A stretch of 64,000 nt of DNA, from positions 96,167,157-96,231,156 of the forward strand of contig NC_080680.1 in the NCBI RefSeq assembly GCF_030445035.2, written 5' to 3'. Below, piece by piece: positions 1 to 12,955 of the stretch. This DNA is from Dasypus novemcinctus. Its lineage: Eukaryota; Chordata; Mammalia; Cingulata; Dasypodidae. The notes under the pieces are model-generated. The model ran no database searches and had not been told where the DNA came from. It saw only the letters and a list, made by a program, of their open reading frames with translations. Every line of letters starts with the position of its first letter. The stretch's first letter is position 1. The translations under genes were made by a program, and so were the position numbers.

Positions 1-150
1 CAAAATAACATTATGTAGTAGGCACATTTACCCTTTATTTACCAGCGAGAAAACAGAATCTCAAGAGCTGAGAGTCACTTCCCAAGGATATAAAGAAATG
101 TAAGGGCCAGAAGAAGGGCTGGGCCCAAGGTTGACTTACTGAGGACACTG
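1..150 (+). repeat. MIR SINE remnant, cut by the window edge
   Basis: The text around 'tttaccagcgagaaaacagaatctc' style wording matches the middle and 3' part of mammalian MIR, and the better preserved paralogous MIR lies at 54985-55165. Divergence is high, so the family call rests mainly on the paralogue. Confidence 0.5.
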
Positions 151-276
151 AGCTCTTATTCACCAAAACATGTTCCCTCCCCAGTGGTGGAAATGCACTT
201 GAATTTGAGAAACAGGAAAGGAAATATTTGAGTTCAGAATGGCCAGCCAGAACTTCCTAAAGCACAATCATGAAAT

Positions 277-294
277 ACACACACACACACACAC
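277..294. repeat. (CA)n microsatellite
   Basis: A short run of alternating a and c. Equivalent CA-rich stretches occur at the same place in the other module copies (25548-25562 and 55318-55347), so the seed predates the duplications. Confidence 0.8.
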
Positions 295-1970
295 TTAAAT
301 TGATGATTGGGGACTCTTAACCACATTTGATCTATATCAATCCTAAGAAAAAGACAGTAACTGTGTGGTTCAGTTTCTGGCACATCATATAACTGCAACT
401 CTTAATAATTCATAAGATTGAACACAATCACTATACACAAACCAAACACATACAAACTCTAATAACTGTAGAATCTCAACACCAACCTAAAACACCCAAA
501 TACACATTCAAATCATACATAATATATGTAACTCATACTCTGAGTCTAGATTCATGCATGCAGGCACAGATTCAAAGCAAAAAAAAAAACACATAGGTCA
601 CATACATTGCACAAAAAATCATATAGAAAAACATCAGTTAAACACACTTCCCTCTTCACATTCAAGCAATAAACAATACACTTGGTCACAAACATATACC
701 CTCATCTTGGATAAAATTGACAAAGGAAACATACATATATCTACATTTCACATGTAAAGAATTACCACGCATACCCACTGGAAATATACATGCAGACCTA
801 CAGTCAGGCAGAGACACAACTAGCCTAGTGAAGGATTTCCAGCTCACCCTTACCTAAGCCAGTCTTTGGTGAGTTCAGTACTTTCTGATCCAGTTTCAAG
901 AGTTCTTACTTTCTTTTGAGGACACCAGTAATGTAGGAATAAGAGGAATATTTTATATCCACAAACTCTAGAGCTTTCTATGTCTTTGATCTCCAGAGAA
1001 ATAGGCAGGAGGATAACATTTTACCAACCATGGGGAGGACTCAGAAAATATCCCTAAGCTCCTGTTTAAGGAATGGATCAAATTAGACTAATTGCCTCCA
1101 ATTTTCTATCAGACCTTGGGGACAAGCCTTTGCAGGGACTAGTGGGATTGGGGTACTAGAGACACAGATATAAGGGACATGATGAGTTCCTTTCTGTCTG
1201 CTTATAATTCCAGCTGGGAATTAGGAGTGGTTTAGTCCTTCAGACTGATGAAGCCAAAGCACTCAGTCAACCTTTCCCAGCAGCACACTGTGGTCCTGAT
1301 ATAGAAAGGTCTGACTGTTGCAAATTCCCACATCATTTATTCTTGTCACCATGAAAGCATAAATCTTGCTTTAACTTCACATATTGCAAGTTTCTTCTCT
1401 ACATGGGACATCCTACAGGGTATGAGGGTTGCCTTTTCTTAGATATGGTAGAATGAGGAGATGGAACCCAGGGGTTCAGTACTCAGATACAACTGGATTA
1501 GGCTATACCAGTCAGTAATTGTTGGCTTTGAGCAAGTAAAGCAACTTCTAGACTTCTTTCATCAGCTGTAAAGTGCATATAATAATTATTATCATCATGA
1601 AGTAATTAAAATTAAAAGAGTATAACACATAAAAAGCATATAATAAATGTTCCATTGTTATACTTGAATCATCTAATTAAAGATAATTATAATTAACATA
1701 TTGATATATCATTGCTATTATATGGATGACTGAATTAATTGATTAATGAATCATTTACAACTTAATATGACCTAAAAGATCTAAGTTGTCTCCACAAAAT
1801 AAAACATTATGTGATTCCAAATTCAGTAGGTCAGTCAATGCACCTTTACATATTTGTTTCATATACATTAATCAGCACTTCCATTGGCTGGATAATGCCC
1901 AGTTTCTTCTTACTCTCCAGAAAATGGTCATTTTCTCAGAATTCTCCTCAAAGTTCTCCCCTCACTTTTG

Positions 1971-3586
1971 GATTGCGAACGGTCACAACTGTGGCAGGGG
2001 AGGATCACTGGTGTAGGGTGTTGGTAATGGGGAAAAGTGCGGAGAGGGGTGACCTGGGGCATGCCTCTGTGGCATATGAATATGTTCAAGTGCTCATGTC
2101 TTGGTGGGTCCCACACAATAACCAAAAGAATATTGAATTCCCATCCTTCAAAGTCCTCCTACATTTCCTAATAGAGTGACAAGAATCCCCTGAGTACCTG
2201 GGCAGGGCTTAGCAAAGGATGACAGACCATTATGCCAGGCCCTTGGTATTGATGATTGTACTTATGAACCTTTTCTTGTAAAATGGAAACTTAGCTTAGT
2301 ATTATATATTGCCTAAGAATTAACTCCTGAAAGACTCCTGGTTGCTCAAATGTGACCTCTCTCTAAGACAAGTTCAGGATATAAATGCACTACCTTCCCC
2401 ACAGTGTGGATATGACTCCTGGGGATAAGCCTCCCCTGCACCAAGGCATTATTGCCAAGTACCAAGTAGCAATGCATTTGGAGAAAGACCTTGACCAAAA
2501 GGGGGAAACACTAAATGCAAATGAGTTTTTATGCCTAAGATTTTAAAGTAATTGGGGAGATTATTCCAGAGGTTACGCTTTTGTAAGTCTCAGCAGGATC
2601 TCATTGACTGCCCCAGTAAACAGTGCCTCAAACAGCAGGGCTCCTGAGGGCACCAGAGACATCTAGACATTATATGTAGGGCAGATAAGCTTAGGAATTT
2701 GACACCCTGAGAGTGGGCCTTACTTGAGAATATATGCTCCTTACTGTAACAGAGTTAGACTCATTTATAATTTCCCTACACATGGCTCTTCTGTCCCTTT
2801 TATTTGAACCTATAATTAGTGCTATACTTGTTAAATTTATGTCCCAGTGACTTAAATCTTTGGTCTGTTCTATGTCAGTTGAGTCTGAATCTCAGCAGAA
2901 TTGCAACACCTTCTCTCCAGTTCCTTGGACTCACCCAAGAAAACAGATAATGGATGATGCTGGACAATGCCCATCCAAAAAAACTAGAGAAAATCTATCC
3001 ACAATGGCAAGCATGACAGTTTCATCCATCTGCCTCATGAGATCTAATGTCTCTCAATTAGAAACAGAGACGGCATCACCATCTCCAAATCCTCAAGATT
3101 GAAAATGAAAATAATAAGGGGGGAATGTAACTATGGACTAAAGTAGACTTTTTATTATTCTAGCAATGGAAGGACTTGTATCATTGATATATAGGCAGTC
3201 GTCACCAGAGGTTCTGAGGGGAGGGAGAAGAAAGAATATGTATAATAAAGGGGCATTTTTGGGACATTGGAATTGCCTTGCATGACATTGCAATGACAGA
3301 TACAGGCCATTATACATTTGTCAAAACCTGTAAAATACTGCAGGGCAAAGTGTAAACTCTAATGTAAACTATAGTTCACGGTTAGTAGCAATGCTGAAAT
3401 ATGTATTCATCAAATGTAACCTATGTACCATACTAATGAAAGATGCCGATGCTGTTAATGTGGGAAAGTGTGGGAAGGGCAGGGGTTGGGGGTATAGGGA
3501 AATCCCCTTGTATTTTTGATGTAACATTTATGTAATCTAAAGCTACTTTAAAATTTTTAAACACTTAAAATTACAAGGAACAAACA
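1971..3586 (+). mobile_element. L1 3' UTR fragment, 5'-truncated
   Basis: The sequence matches the sense strand of the long xenarthran L1 3' UTR seen in minus orientation at 9990-12844 and 38490-41139. It ends with the family's terminal block 'gatgtaacatttatgtaatc' and an A-rich tail. It splits copy A of the OR module: 'aaagttctc' followed by a pyrimidine-rich stretch is present on both sides (about 1950-1970 and 3587-3606) and looks like the target-site duplication. Lineage 1 L1 (see findings). No functional ORF remains. Confidence 0.8.
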
Positions 3587-4054
3587 AAAAGTTCTCTCTT
3601 CCCCAGTTTTCCCAGTTCTCAACCCTCATGCCACAGATATTATCACAAGCAGAATTTGCTTGGCTAATTGGGCTATATTCTTTTCCCAAAGTCATAAACA
3701 ACTCTAGGACAGAGGTTGTGTAGTCTTCTTCCCTTCTTTCTTCCACTTAGAGCCTAGCATGAGTTTGGACACACAGTAGAGATTTTTAAATGCCAGATTC
3801 TGAAACCCATCCTCTTTCATTCAAACATAAACCACTGAAGTTATCCCAATGTCAAGACCAAGTTCACAGGCATTTTTCTTTCTCTGTCTTCTAAATCCTG
3901 GGTCAAAATAAGAGGTAACTAATAGGGATTACGGATATTTCTTAGCATGATCCTCTGTCCTATTTTATTTACATAGAACCAGACCAATATATTGAAAATA
4001 ATTTAATAGAATGTCCAAATCTACAAATTATCAACCCAAGTGCTAAAAGGTAAT

Positions 4055-4480
4055 TGTTATAGATTGAATTGTATTCCACTGAAAGATATTCAAGTCCTAA
4101 CCTCTGATCCTGAAATGAGATCCTATTTAGGCATGGGATCTTTAAAGATATTATTAGATAAGATGAGGCCAAATTGGATTATGATGAGCTCTGATTGAAT
4201 GACTAGTGTCCTTATATGAAGAGGAAATTTGACACAGAGACAGAGGGAAGAAAATCATGTGACAACTGAGGCAGAGAACACTGTGGGTTGCCAGCAGGCC
4301 ACTACTAGGAGCAAAGAAAGAAAAGCATGGAACACATTCTCCCCTACAGGAATCATGGCCTTGTCAACATCCTGATTTGGACTTCTAGCCTCCAGAACTT
4401 AGACAATATGTTTTTTTTTGTTGTTCTAAGCCACCCAATGTGTGGTGCTTTGTTATGACAGTAATTTATTAGTAAGGCAG
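4055..4480 (+). mobile_element. MaLR-type solo LTR
   Basis: The segment runs from 'tagattgaattgtattcc' through 'gtccttatatgaagaggaaa' to 'ctaagccacccaatgtgtgg', the wording typical of mammalian MLT1/MST-like MaLR LTRs. It lies inside copy A, whereas the paralogous stretch near 34365-34400 lacks it, so it was either inserted after the duplication or lost from the other copy. Confidence 0.7.
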
Positions 4481-4721
4481 TAATAAAATAAGAGAATAAC
4501 TAGGAAATAATAACCATGTAATAAAGTTTCTATGAATCCCTAAACATAAGTTGAGTAAAGAACGGTAAGTTGGAATGCATTACATGAGAAATTGGCAACT
4601 TCCTAATATATTATAAAAAACAAAAAAACAGAAAAAAAGGTTGAAATAAGTATAAAACTGAAAATTTCTATCCCAAATATGGAAACATTGGTAATTGATT
4701 ATTAAAAATAAATTTCATAGA

Positions 4722-4850
4722 GAAGTAGATGTGGCTTAAGGAATTGGGCTCCTGTCTACCATATGGGAGACCCTGGGTTCGCATCCCAGGGCCTCCTTGT
4801 GAAGGCAAGCTGGCCCAAACCTGCAGAGAACTGACGGCCCTAACCTAGTG
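4722..4850 (+). mobile_element. DAS-type tRNA-derived SINE fragment
   Basis: The block 'ctaccatatgggagaccc' followed by 'gggttcgcatcccagggcct' resembles the tRNA-like head of armadillo DAS SINEs, with an RNA polymerase III B-box-like 'ggttcgcatcc'. It lacks the downstream body present at 36135-36515. Too diverged to be a tRNA gene. Confidence 0.65.
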
Positions 4851-6237
4851 CCATATAACTCTTAAAATCTCCACCCTCCCATTATGCTAAAGCTGCCATG
4901 TTCTGAACATGTGATACATGAACAAGCATGATTCCCCACTGTGCATATCCCACCTAACCCAGCCCTAAATTCCACATCATATCACACTAACTTCTAGGAC
5001 TACCTTCACCCTGCTTCCATAAAAATCCTACTATTCTTTCCTTCAAGGGTACAGATTTGAGTTTTATCTCCTGTCTCCTTGCTTGGCTGCCTTTCTTTTG
5101 TTGGTGTTATGGCATTGACTTCTATGTACATCAGGCAATGAGCTGATTCACTCAGTAACAATTTTTCACTTTCAAGCTGATTCTGTCTATAAACAGCTAG
5201 CAAGTATATATATGTCAATTGCTCCATAGAGTTACCAACTGTTCTAGATTGCCTGAGTCTGAGGGATGTGCCAGAATGCATGACATTCAGTATTACAACC
5301 AGGACCAATCTTGGACGAATTGGAATAACTGATAACCACAGTTGCTGCTTGTTTAAAAAAAATAAAATTCAGCATTATACCTGAGATGGGCTTAGTACCA
5401 GGACATGGGTGCATTTATTTAGGATCCCAGAAAGCTCAGTTGAAGAAATGGGGAAAGTGATGCAAAGAAAACAGAAAAATCAATGGAACATACTTAATGA
5501 GCATGTTACTGCTATGGGCAATAAGGACTAGATCCATTGTACCCTCTGAGAAAGTGCTGAAATATGTCCCAGAAACATCTCCTTCCTCTACCATCCATAT
5601 CAATTTCCTTCACCCTCATCCAATACATCTATTCCTGGTGGCTTGACTGGTGGATTGACCTAGAACTTCATCCCTGAGGCATGAGAGCTCTTGGTTATCC
5701 ATCATGCGGTAGATACTGCAACTGTCACTTTAATGTTATCAACAGGCAGAAAGCACTCTGGGTAGTAATTGGGCTGATTCCTCCTTTTAAAGTAGTGAAC
5801 TCAAAAGTAGCTCATTCTTTGGCAATGCTTTCCAACAGGAAAAACCTAACTAAAATTACAACTGACCATATTTTAAGATAAGGGAAACCCCTCCTGTGTT
5901 TGTTGTAGAAATTCCCCTCCCAATCACAGACCAAGACACCTAAAAGCAAAGAACCTAAAGTTGCCAAGAGAGTAAGTACACAGGATATGAAAGACCCATA
6001 GGAGGAAACACAATGTGTTTGGATTTCTGTGTCTCATATCAATGGTTACCAGAGGAATTGTAGCATGCCCAATCTACTCTCACACCTTGGTTCCTAGATG
6101 TGTATTCTTAACACAGAACCATATAATGACCAATATTCGATATTGCATGTTCCAATCTGGAGGACAATGCCCCATTTCTCCACAGCATGTTTAAGCTAGT
6201 ACTGTTTCTGGCCCATTATAGCCGTTCCAATGTTCTA
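4851..6237. other. Intergenic, no gene recognised
   Basis: AT-rich diverged sequence with many stops in all frames. The part around 5640-5880 has a short open stretch, but I recognise no family in it and it has no paralogue in the window. It may be an old, unclassified repeat. Confidence 0.4.
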
Positions 6238-7150
6238 TGTACATTTGTTATGTGTGATGAACACTTATTGAAGCAGTGCTACTAACTTTGGATTACAGTT
6301 TACATTGTAGTTTACCCTCTGTCCTGCACAATATTGTAGGTTATGGCAAAATATATAATGGCCTGTATCCATCACTCCAATGTCATGCAGGACAACTTCA
6401 ATATCCCAAAAAAGCCCCCATATTACACCTATTTTTCCCTCTCCCATCCCTCTGAACCTCTGATGGTGACTGCCTTTATGTCATTGATAAGAGTCTTCCA
6501 TTGCTAGAGGAATAATAAGTCCATAGAAGAAGAAGAAGTATACTTTATTTCATTGTTCATCCTCCAATCTTGAGGATTTGGGGATGGTGATGATCACTCT
6601 TCTTCCGATTGAGAGGGGGCTTAGATCCCATTGGGCAGATAGATGGAACTATCTTGTTTGCAGTTCCAGACAATCCCTGTTCCTTGGGATGGGTATTATC
6701 TATCATCATCTCCTTGTTAGTATCTTGGGTAAGTCCTATGAACTGGAGAGGAGGGGTTGCAACTCTGCTGAAATTCAGGGATCAGTTGACGCATGGACAG
6801 ATCAAAGATTTAAGTCCCCGGAACATAAATTTTTCAAATATACTGCTCATTATAGGTTCAAGTAAAAAGTCCAGAAGAGCCAGGTGTAGAGAACTGATAA
6901 TTGAGTCTAACTCTGTCACACTGGGGAGAATAAATGACAAAGTAAGGCTCCCTGAAAGGGTGCTGAATTCCTGAGCTCTCTGCCCTGCTAAAAGTTTCTG
7001 GATATCTCCAGAGCCCTCAGGAGACATCCTATTTGAGGCAATACTTACTTTGGCAGTCAATGAGATCCTGCTGAGGCATGCATAAGCATATCCTCTGGGA
7101 TGATCTCCTGACTCGCTTTGAAGTCTCCTAGCCATATAAACTCATTTGTC
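6238..7150 (-). mobile_element. L1 3' UTR fragment (lineage 1)
   Basis: Matches the terminal kilobase of the L1 3' UTR in the same order as 10110-11040 and 38600-39500, but lacks about the last 100 bp of the 3' terminus. It stops at 'aaactcatttgtct', immediately before a second L1 3' end. On the plus strand it contains one of the recurrent antisense reading frames (6578-6865, 95 codons). Confidence 0.8.
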
Positions 7151-7184
7151 TATTTTTTCTTTATCTTTTTATTTTTTTAGCATT

Positions 7185-9988
7185 TCTTCTTTTTTAATTT
7201 TTATTATATTTTTTGAAGATACATAGATCACAAAAAATGTTACATTAAAAAATATTAGAGGATCCTATACACCCCACTTCCTACTCCCCACCTCCTCGTT
7301 CCTCTCACATCAATGACCTCTCTCATCATTGTGGCACATTCATTGCATTTGGGGAATACATCTTGGAGCACTGCTGCACTGCAAGAATTATAGTTTACAT
7401 TGTAGTTTAGACTCTCTCCCAGTCCATTCAGTGGGTTATGGCAGGATATATAATGCCCAGCATCTGTCCCTGCAATAACATTTAGGACAACTCCAGGTTC
7501 CAAAAATACCCCCACATCACATCTCTTCTTCCCTCTCCCTGCCTTCACCAACTACCGTGGCCACTTTCCCCACATTGGTGCTACAGTTTCTTCTATTACT
7601 AGTCACAATAGTTCTATAGTAGAATACCAGTAAGTTCACTCTAATCCATATTTTATTCCTTCATCCTGTGGACCCTGGGGTGATGATGTCTCCTCCACCT
7701 CTATATTAAGAGGGGGCTTTGATCCCACATGGTTGATGGATGCAGTTCTCCTGCTTGGAGATGTAGGCACTCTTGGCTTCCCTATGCGGTGATCAACCAT
7801 CTTCACCTCCCTGCCAGCTGATCTGGGTACATCCAATGAGCCTGAAAGTAGGAGTTGCAACTCTTCTGAGGCTCAGGGAACAGCTGGCACATACCAGAAC
7901 AAACATTCAAGTCTCCTGAGTATACACCAACCTCTGTGCCAACCACAGCTCAGCAAAAATTACAGTAGAGCTGTGTGTAGAAAGGTCACATCTGAGTCCA
8001 TCTCCATCACACTCAGGAACACAAACTCCAAAGCAGGGCCCACTGATGAGGCACTGAACTACAGGGCCATCTGCCATGACCATAGAACCCATGTGTCTCC
8101 ATAGCTCTCAGGAGCACCAGTACCTGGGGTTGTATCTACTTTGGCTATTTCTGGGATCCTGCTGAGCCAGGCATAAGTGCGACCCCTCTGACGACCTCCC
8201 AACTCTTTATGAAGACTCATAGCCCTATAAACTCATTTGTCTTTACCCCTCCCCTCTTTTGGTCAAGGTCTTTTTCCAGTTGCATTGGTACTTGTGCTTG
8301 GTAGTAATCTCTTGATGTCAGGGAGTCTCATCCTTGGGAGTCATGTCCCATGCTGGGGAGAAGGTAGCATATTTTTATGCTGATTTTGGTTCAGAAGAAT
8401 GCCACATATGAGCAACAAGGAGGGTCTCAGCAGGTAACTCCTGGGCAGTATATAATACTAGGCTAAATTTCAATTTAATAAGAAAAGGTTCATAAGTACA
8501 ATTATCAATATCAAGGGCCTGGTGTTATAGTCTTTCTTCCTTCCCTAGGCACTGCCCTTGCACTAGGAGGATTCTTGCTGTCCTATTACAGAATGTAGCA
8601 GACACCCCTGGATAGGAATTCAAAATTCTTTCAGTTATTGTGTGGATCTCAATCCATGGAGACAATGCCCTATGAACACTTGCCCATATTCATATACCTT
8701 AAAGTTATGCCCCAAATGCACCCCTTCCCATGCATCCCCCCATCACTGACACCTTGCACCTGTGATCATCCCCTGCCACTGTTGTGACCCTTCTGTGATC
8801 CAAAACCTCTCCAAAAATGAAGCCAACAAAGTAACCCATAATTAAAAAGAAATGGAATAACAATTTTAAAAGTAAACAATAAAATAGAAAAAAATAATTG
8901 AAATATAAAAATTTTTTTAAATGTTCAGATAGTTTGTCCTTCCTCACCGTAAGATCTGTTGTCCTGTATGTACAATGACATTTTCTCCATATATTCCCCC
9001 AGTGCCTTATTTATTTTTTCATTTTCTGTTCAAAGAAGCTTTCATATGAAGAAAAGACATATTAAAATATAGGGGATTCACAAATACCCAGTGCCTTCTT
9101 CCTTTTCCCCTCTCCCCTATTAATAAGATTTTACATGTGGATGGTACATTTGTCAGAAATGATGATCAATGTTCTACATTTTGGAATGTATAATTTTCTA
9201 GGTATTGACAAAACTTAAGGTGGCCTGAATCCATTATTGCAAGATCATGCTGAACAATTCTAATGTCCTAAAAATTCCCTATGTGCCATCTATTCTATTC
9301 TTCCCTCCCCCTTCCCATGGAAACTACGTTAAGTACTAAGTTTCAATTTTTGAAGAATAACGTTCATGGTTACTTGCATTGCTATTAAGGGCTTGATATA
9401 TATTTGTCCTTTTCTTTTATTGGATACTGCCTATGTTCTCAAGGGATTCTGTTCTCTCTAATTGAGAACATAACAGGACTCCCCAGGATGGGAGTTTAAT
9501 AATTTCTTGTTTATTGTGTGGGTCTCCACTCACTGATATAACACACATTGATGAGATGAACACTTACTTATTCCACAGGAACCTTCCTCAGGTGCATTCT
9601 GTCCCACATACCCCAGCACACTCACCACATTACACCAGTACACACCCCTGCCATATCTGCCAAAAGAACATTCCCAAAATTGTAGTTTTATCCACAGACC
9701 TGCAAATCCCCAGAGTTCATGTGCTCCTTCCCTCGAGCCTCCCCCCAATTCCATGGATAGTACAAGTCAGCTCCCCCACACACCACTCTCCCTCACAGAC
9801 CAGCACTGCTGAAACCAATCACGTCACTGCACCACTGTCATGCTTATCCACTCACAACTACACCATTCAAATTATTATAGTTTTTACTCATGGAGGTAGT
9901 GAGTCACCAACTTCTACTCCCTTTCTGTCTCCTGTAAACCTATCTTCCAGACTCTACCTCTGTGTGTTAATATGCATTCCTTCCTTTT
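7185..9988 (-). mobile_element. L1 3' UTR, nearly complete (lineage 2 terminus)
   Basis: The 3' end begins in a T-rich stretch followed by 'agatcacaaaaaatgttaca', then the lineage 2 terminal kilobase ('attgatggatgcagttctcc' region near 7735), then the proximal part of the 3' UTR shared with the other long copies, including 'gggagtcatgtcccatgctg' near 8337. It stops just short of the ORF2 end, where a third L1 3' end abuts it. No coding sequence is left. Confidence 0.75.
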
Positions 9989-12955
9989 TTTTAGAAATAC
10001 TTTTTAATTTTTAAAAAGATACTTAGATGATGTAAATATTACATAAAAAGCATAGGGGTTTCCCATATGCTCCACTCCTGACCTCTCCCATCTTTTCCCA
10101 CACTGACAATATCTTTGATTAGTGTGGTACATTTGTTACAATTGATGAACACATTTTGGAGTATTGCCGCTAAGTGAGGATCATAGTTTACATTGTAGTT
10201 TCCACTCTCTCCCACACGATTTTCTAATTTATGACAAAATATATAATAGCTTATATCTGTCATTGCCATGTCACTCAGGACAATTCCCAATTCCTGAAAA
10301 TGCCCCTATATTACATCATTTTTCTCCCTTCTTAATCTCAGAACCTCTAGCAGCCACTGCCTCCACATTAATGATAAAAATTCTTCCATTGTTAGAACCA
10401 CAAAAATTCTATAGTAGAATACCATTAAGTCTACTCTAGTCCATCATTCATTCCCAAGTCCTGAGGATGTTGGGATGGTGATACCTACTCCATCTCTAAA
10501 TGAGAGGGGGCTTAGGTCTCATGGAGCAGATGAATGGGACTATCTTGCTTGCAGTTGTAGATTCTCTCTGTTTCTTGGGATGGTTGTTGTCAATAATCAT
10601 TATATTGCTAGTTGTCCTGGGTGTCTCCAATGACCTGAAGAGTAAGTGTTGCAATTATGTTGAGATTCAGGGCCCAGGTGACATATGGACAGCCCAAAAA
10701 TTTAAGTCCCTTGGACATGAACCTATCAACTCTAGTACAAACTATAGGTTCAAATAGAAGGGGCAGAAGAGCCATGTGTAGGGTAATAACCACAACTGAG
10801 TCCAACTCTGTCACACTGGGGGGCATAAATTCCAAAGTAGGGCCCTTTGGCAGAGTGCCAAAATCCTGAGTTGTCAGCCCTATCTATAGTGCCTGGATGT
10901 TTCTGTAGCCCTCAGGAGTCATACTATATGAAGCAATATTTACTTTGAAAGTCAATGAGATCCTTCTGAGACATGCATAATCATAACCTCTGGGATAACC
11001 TCCAGACTCACTTTGAAGTCTCTTAACAATATAAACTCATTTGTCTTTACCCCTTCCCTCTGTTGGTCAAGGTCTTTTTCCAGTTAAGTTTGTACTTGGT
11101 ACTTGGTGCTTGGTGGTAATCTCTTGGTGCCAGGGAGGCTCATCCCTGGGAGTCATGTCCCATGGTGGGGAGAAGGTATTGCATTTATATGCTTATTTTG
11201 GCTTAGAGAGAGGTCACATTTGAGCAAAAGGAGGCTCTCTGCAGGTAACTCTCAGGCACCCTATAACAGGCTGATTCAATTTCAAAAGTAAAGGTTTACA
11301 AGTGCAGTCATCAGTATCAAGTGCCCACCAATTGTCCATGCTCCCTCATTAGTCCCTGTAGTAGGGAGATTCTTGCTGTCCCATTAGAGAATGTGGCAGA
11401 GCTCTCAGGATGGGAATTAGATATTCTTTCGGTTATTGTGTCAGTCTTCACCCACCAAGACAATGTTCCATGAAGACTTGAACACATTCATATGCCTTAC
11501 AGGTATGCCATAGTTGAACCTCCTCCCATGCATCCCCCTCACTGAATCTCCACACCAATGATCCTCCCTTGCCACAGCTGTAACCCTTCTTGATGCAAAT
11601 CTTCTTAAAAAATGAAGATAACAAAATAACAAAATACAATTAATAAGAAAATGAAATGAATAATGGTAGTTTTGAAATAACAAACAAAATTCAAAAAATT
11701 TAAACATTTTTGAAATAATAAAAAATTATTTTTAAAAATATAACAATAAAGAAAAAATTGACATTATTTCTTTTATCACTGTAAGATCTGTTGTCTTGTA
11801 TATACAGTGACATTTTCTTCCATTTATTCCCCCAGAGTCTTGTTTTATCATTTGTCTTCAAAGAAGCTTTAGGTTACAGAAAAGTCATGCACAGAATATC
11901 AAGGATTCCCATATATCCAACATCCTCCCCATTTACCCCTTTCCCCTATCAATAACATTTTACATGTGGATGGTACATTTGTTACAATGAGTGTACAAAT
12001 ATTTATAAATTGCTATTAACCATGGTCAATGATTTACATTATGGTCTACATTTTGGACCATATACATTTATAAATTTTGGTGAAATTTAAAATGGCCTGT
12101 ATCCATCATTGCAGGATTAGATAGAACAATTCCATCACCCCAAAAATACCCCATATTCCATTTAATCTATACTCTGTCTCCCTTCCCTCAAAACCCTGGC
12201 AAACACCAAGCTTCATTCCCTATAGAAAAAGATTCATAATTACTAGCAGTAACATTGAAGAACTGACATACTCGCCTGTCACCCCCTCCCCATTATGCAC
12301 TGCCTATTCTCTCAAGAGATTCCAACCCCTCAATTTGAGAAAATAACATGATTCCCTTAGGATAAGAATCCAACACTTTCCTGCTCATTATGTGGGTCTC
12401 CACATACTGATACAGCACAGAACGACAAGATGAACACTCACACACTCCTTAGAAGCCTGCCCCAGGTGCACCCTGGCTTGCATGCACCCCATATTCAACA
12501 CCCTAAACCAGTAATCCTCCCCTGCCACATTAGCCAAAAAAATTCCCAACATCGTACTTTCAACCACATACCCACAAATCTCCAGAGTTTACCTGTGCCC
12601 TCCCCCAACACTTCCCTCTGTTCCATGGACAGTCCAAACCACCATCCCTTCACAAAGCAGCACTGCCCAGTACAATAGAATCACTAAACCACTGTCATGC
12701 CCATTCACTGCACAACTACAGCTTTCCACATCATTATAGATTTTGCCCTTATTGGTATTAGCTCACAAAACTCTTCTCCCTTTCTGTCTCCTGTAAATCT
12801 GTCTCCCAGATTCTCACTCTGTGAGTCTACTCAATTTGCTTAATTCATATCAGTGAGGTAATGTAATATTTGTCTTTCAGTGCCTGGCTAGCTTTACTCA
12901 ACATAAGGCCTTCAAAATTCATTCATGTTATCCCATGTGTTAATACTGCATTCCT

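Larger units (their letters stand above)
1..4620. repeat. OR-cluster duplicated module, copy A
   Basis: This segment aligns in order with 24200-27030 plus 33440-34500, with 54985-58620 and with 58760-60100. Shared landmarks are a MIR remnant at the left edge, a CA-rich stretch, a block near 1080-1140 around a conserved 'ctaattg' and 'caccttgg/accttggg' core, a block ending in 'acattatgtgattc' near 1800, and a tail beginning 'aaagttctc' that continues after the L1 at 1971-3586. In the other copies the module lies 5' of an OR gene on the minus strand. By analogy an OR gene should lie just left of position 1. No coding sequence is visible in it. The alignment was made by eye; boundaries are approximate. 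Confidence 0.65.

Noticed and set aside
5681-5881. Possible retroviral or host peptide fragment (66 codons)
   Set aside because: No recognisable motif, no paralogue in the window and stops directly around it; too weak to call.
9514-10014. 166-codon open frame on the plus strand
   Set aside because: It is a Pro/Thr/Ser/His-rich antisense reading of the L1 3' UTR spanning into the next L1 end; not conserved as a frame in the paralogous stretch at 40716-40934.
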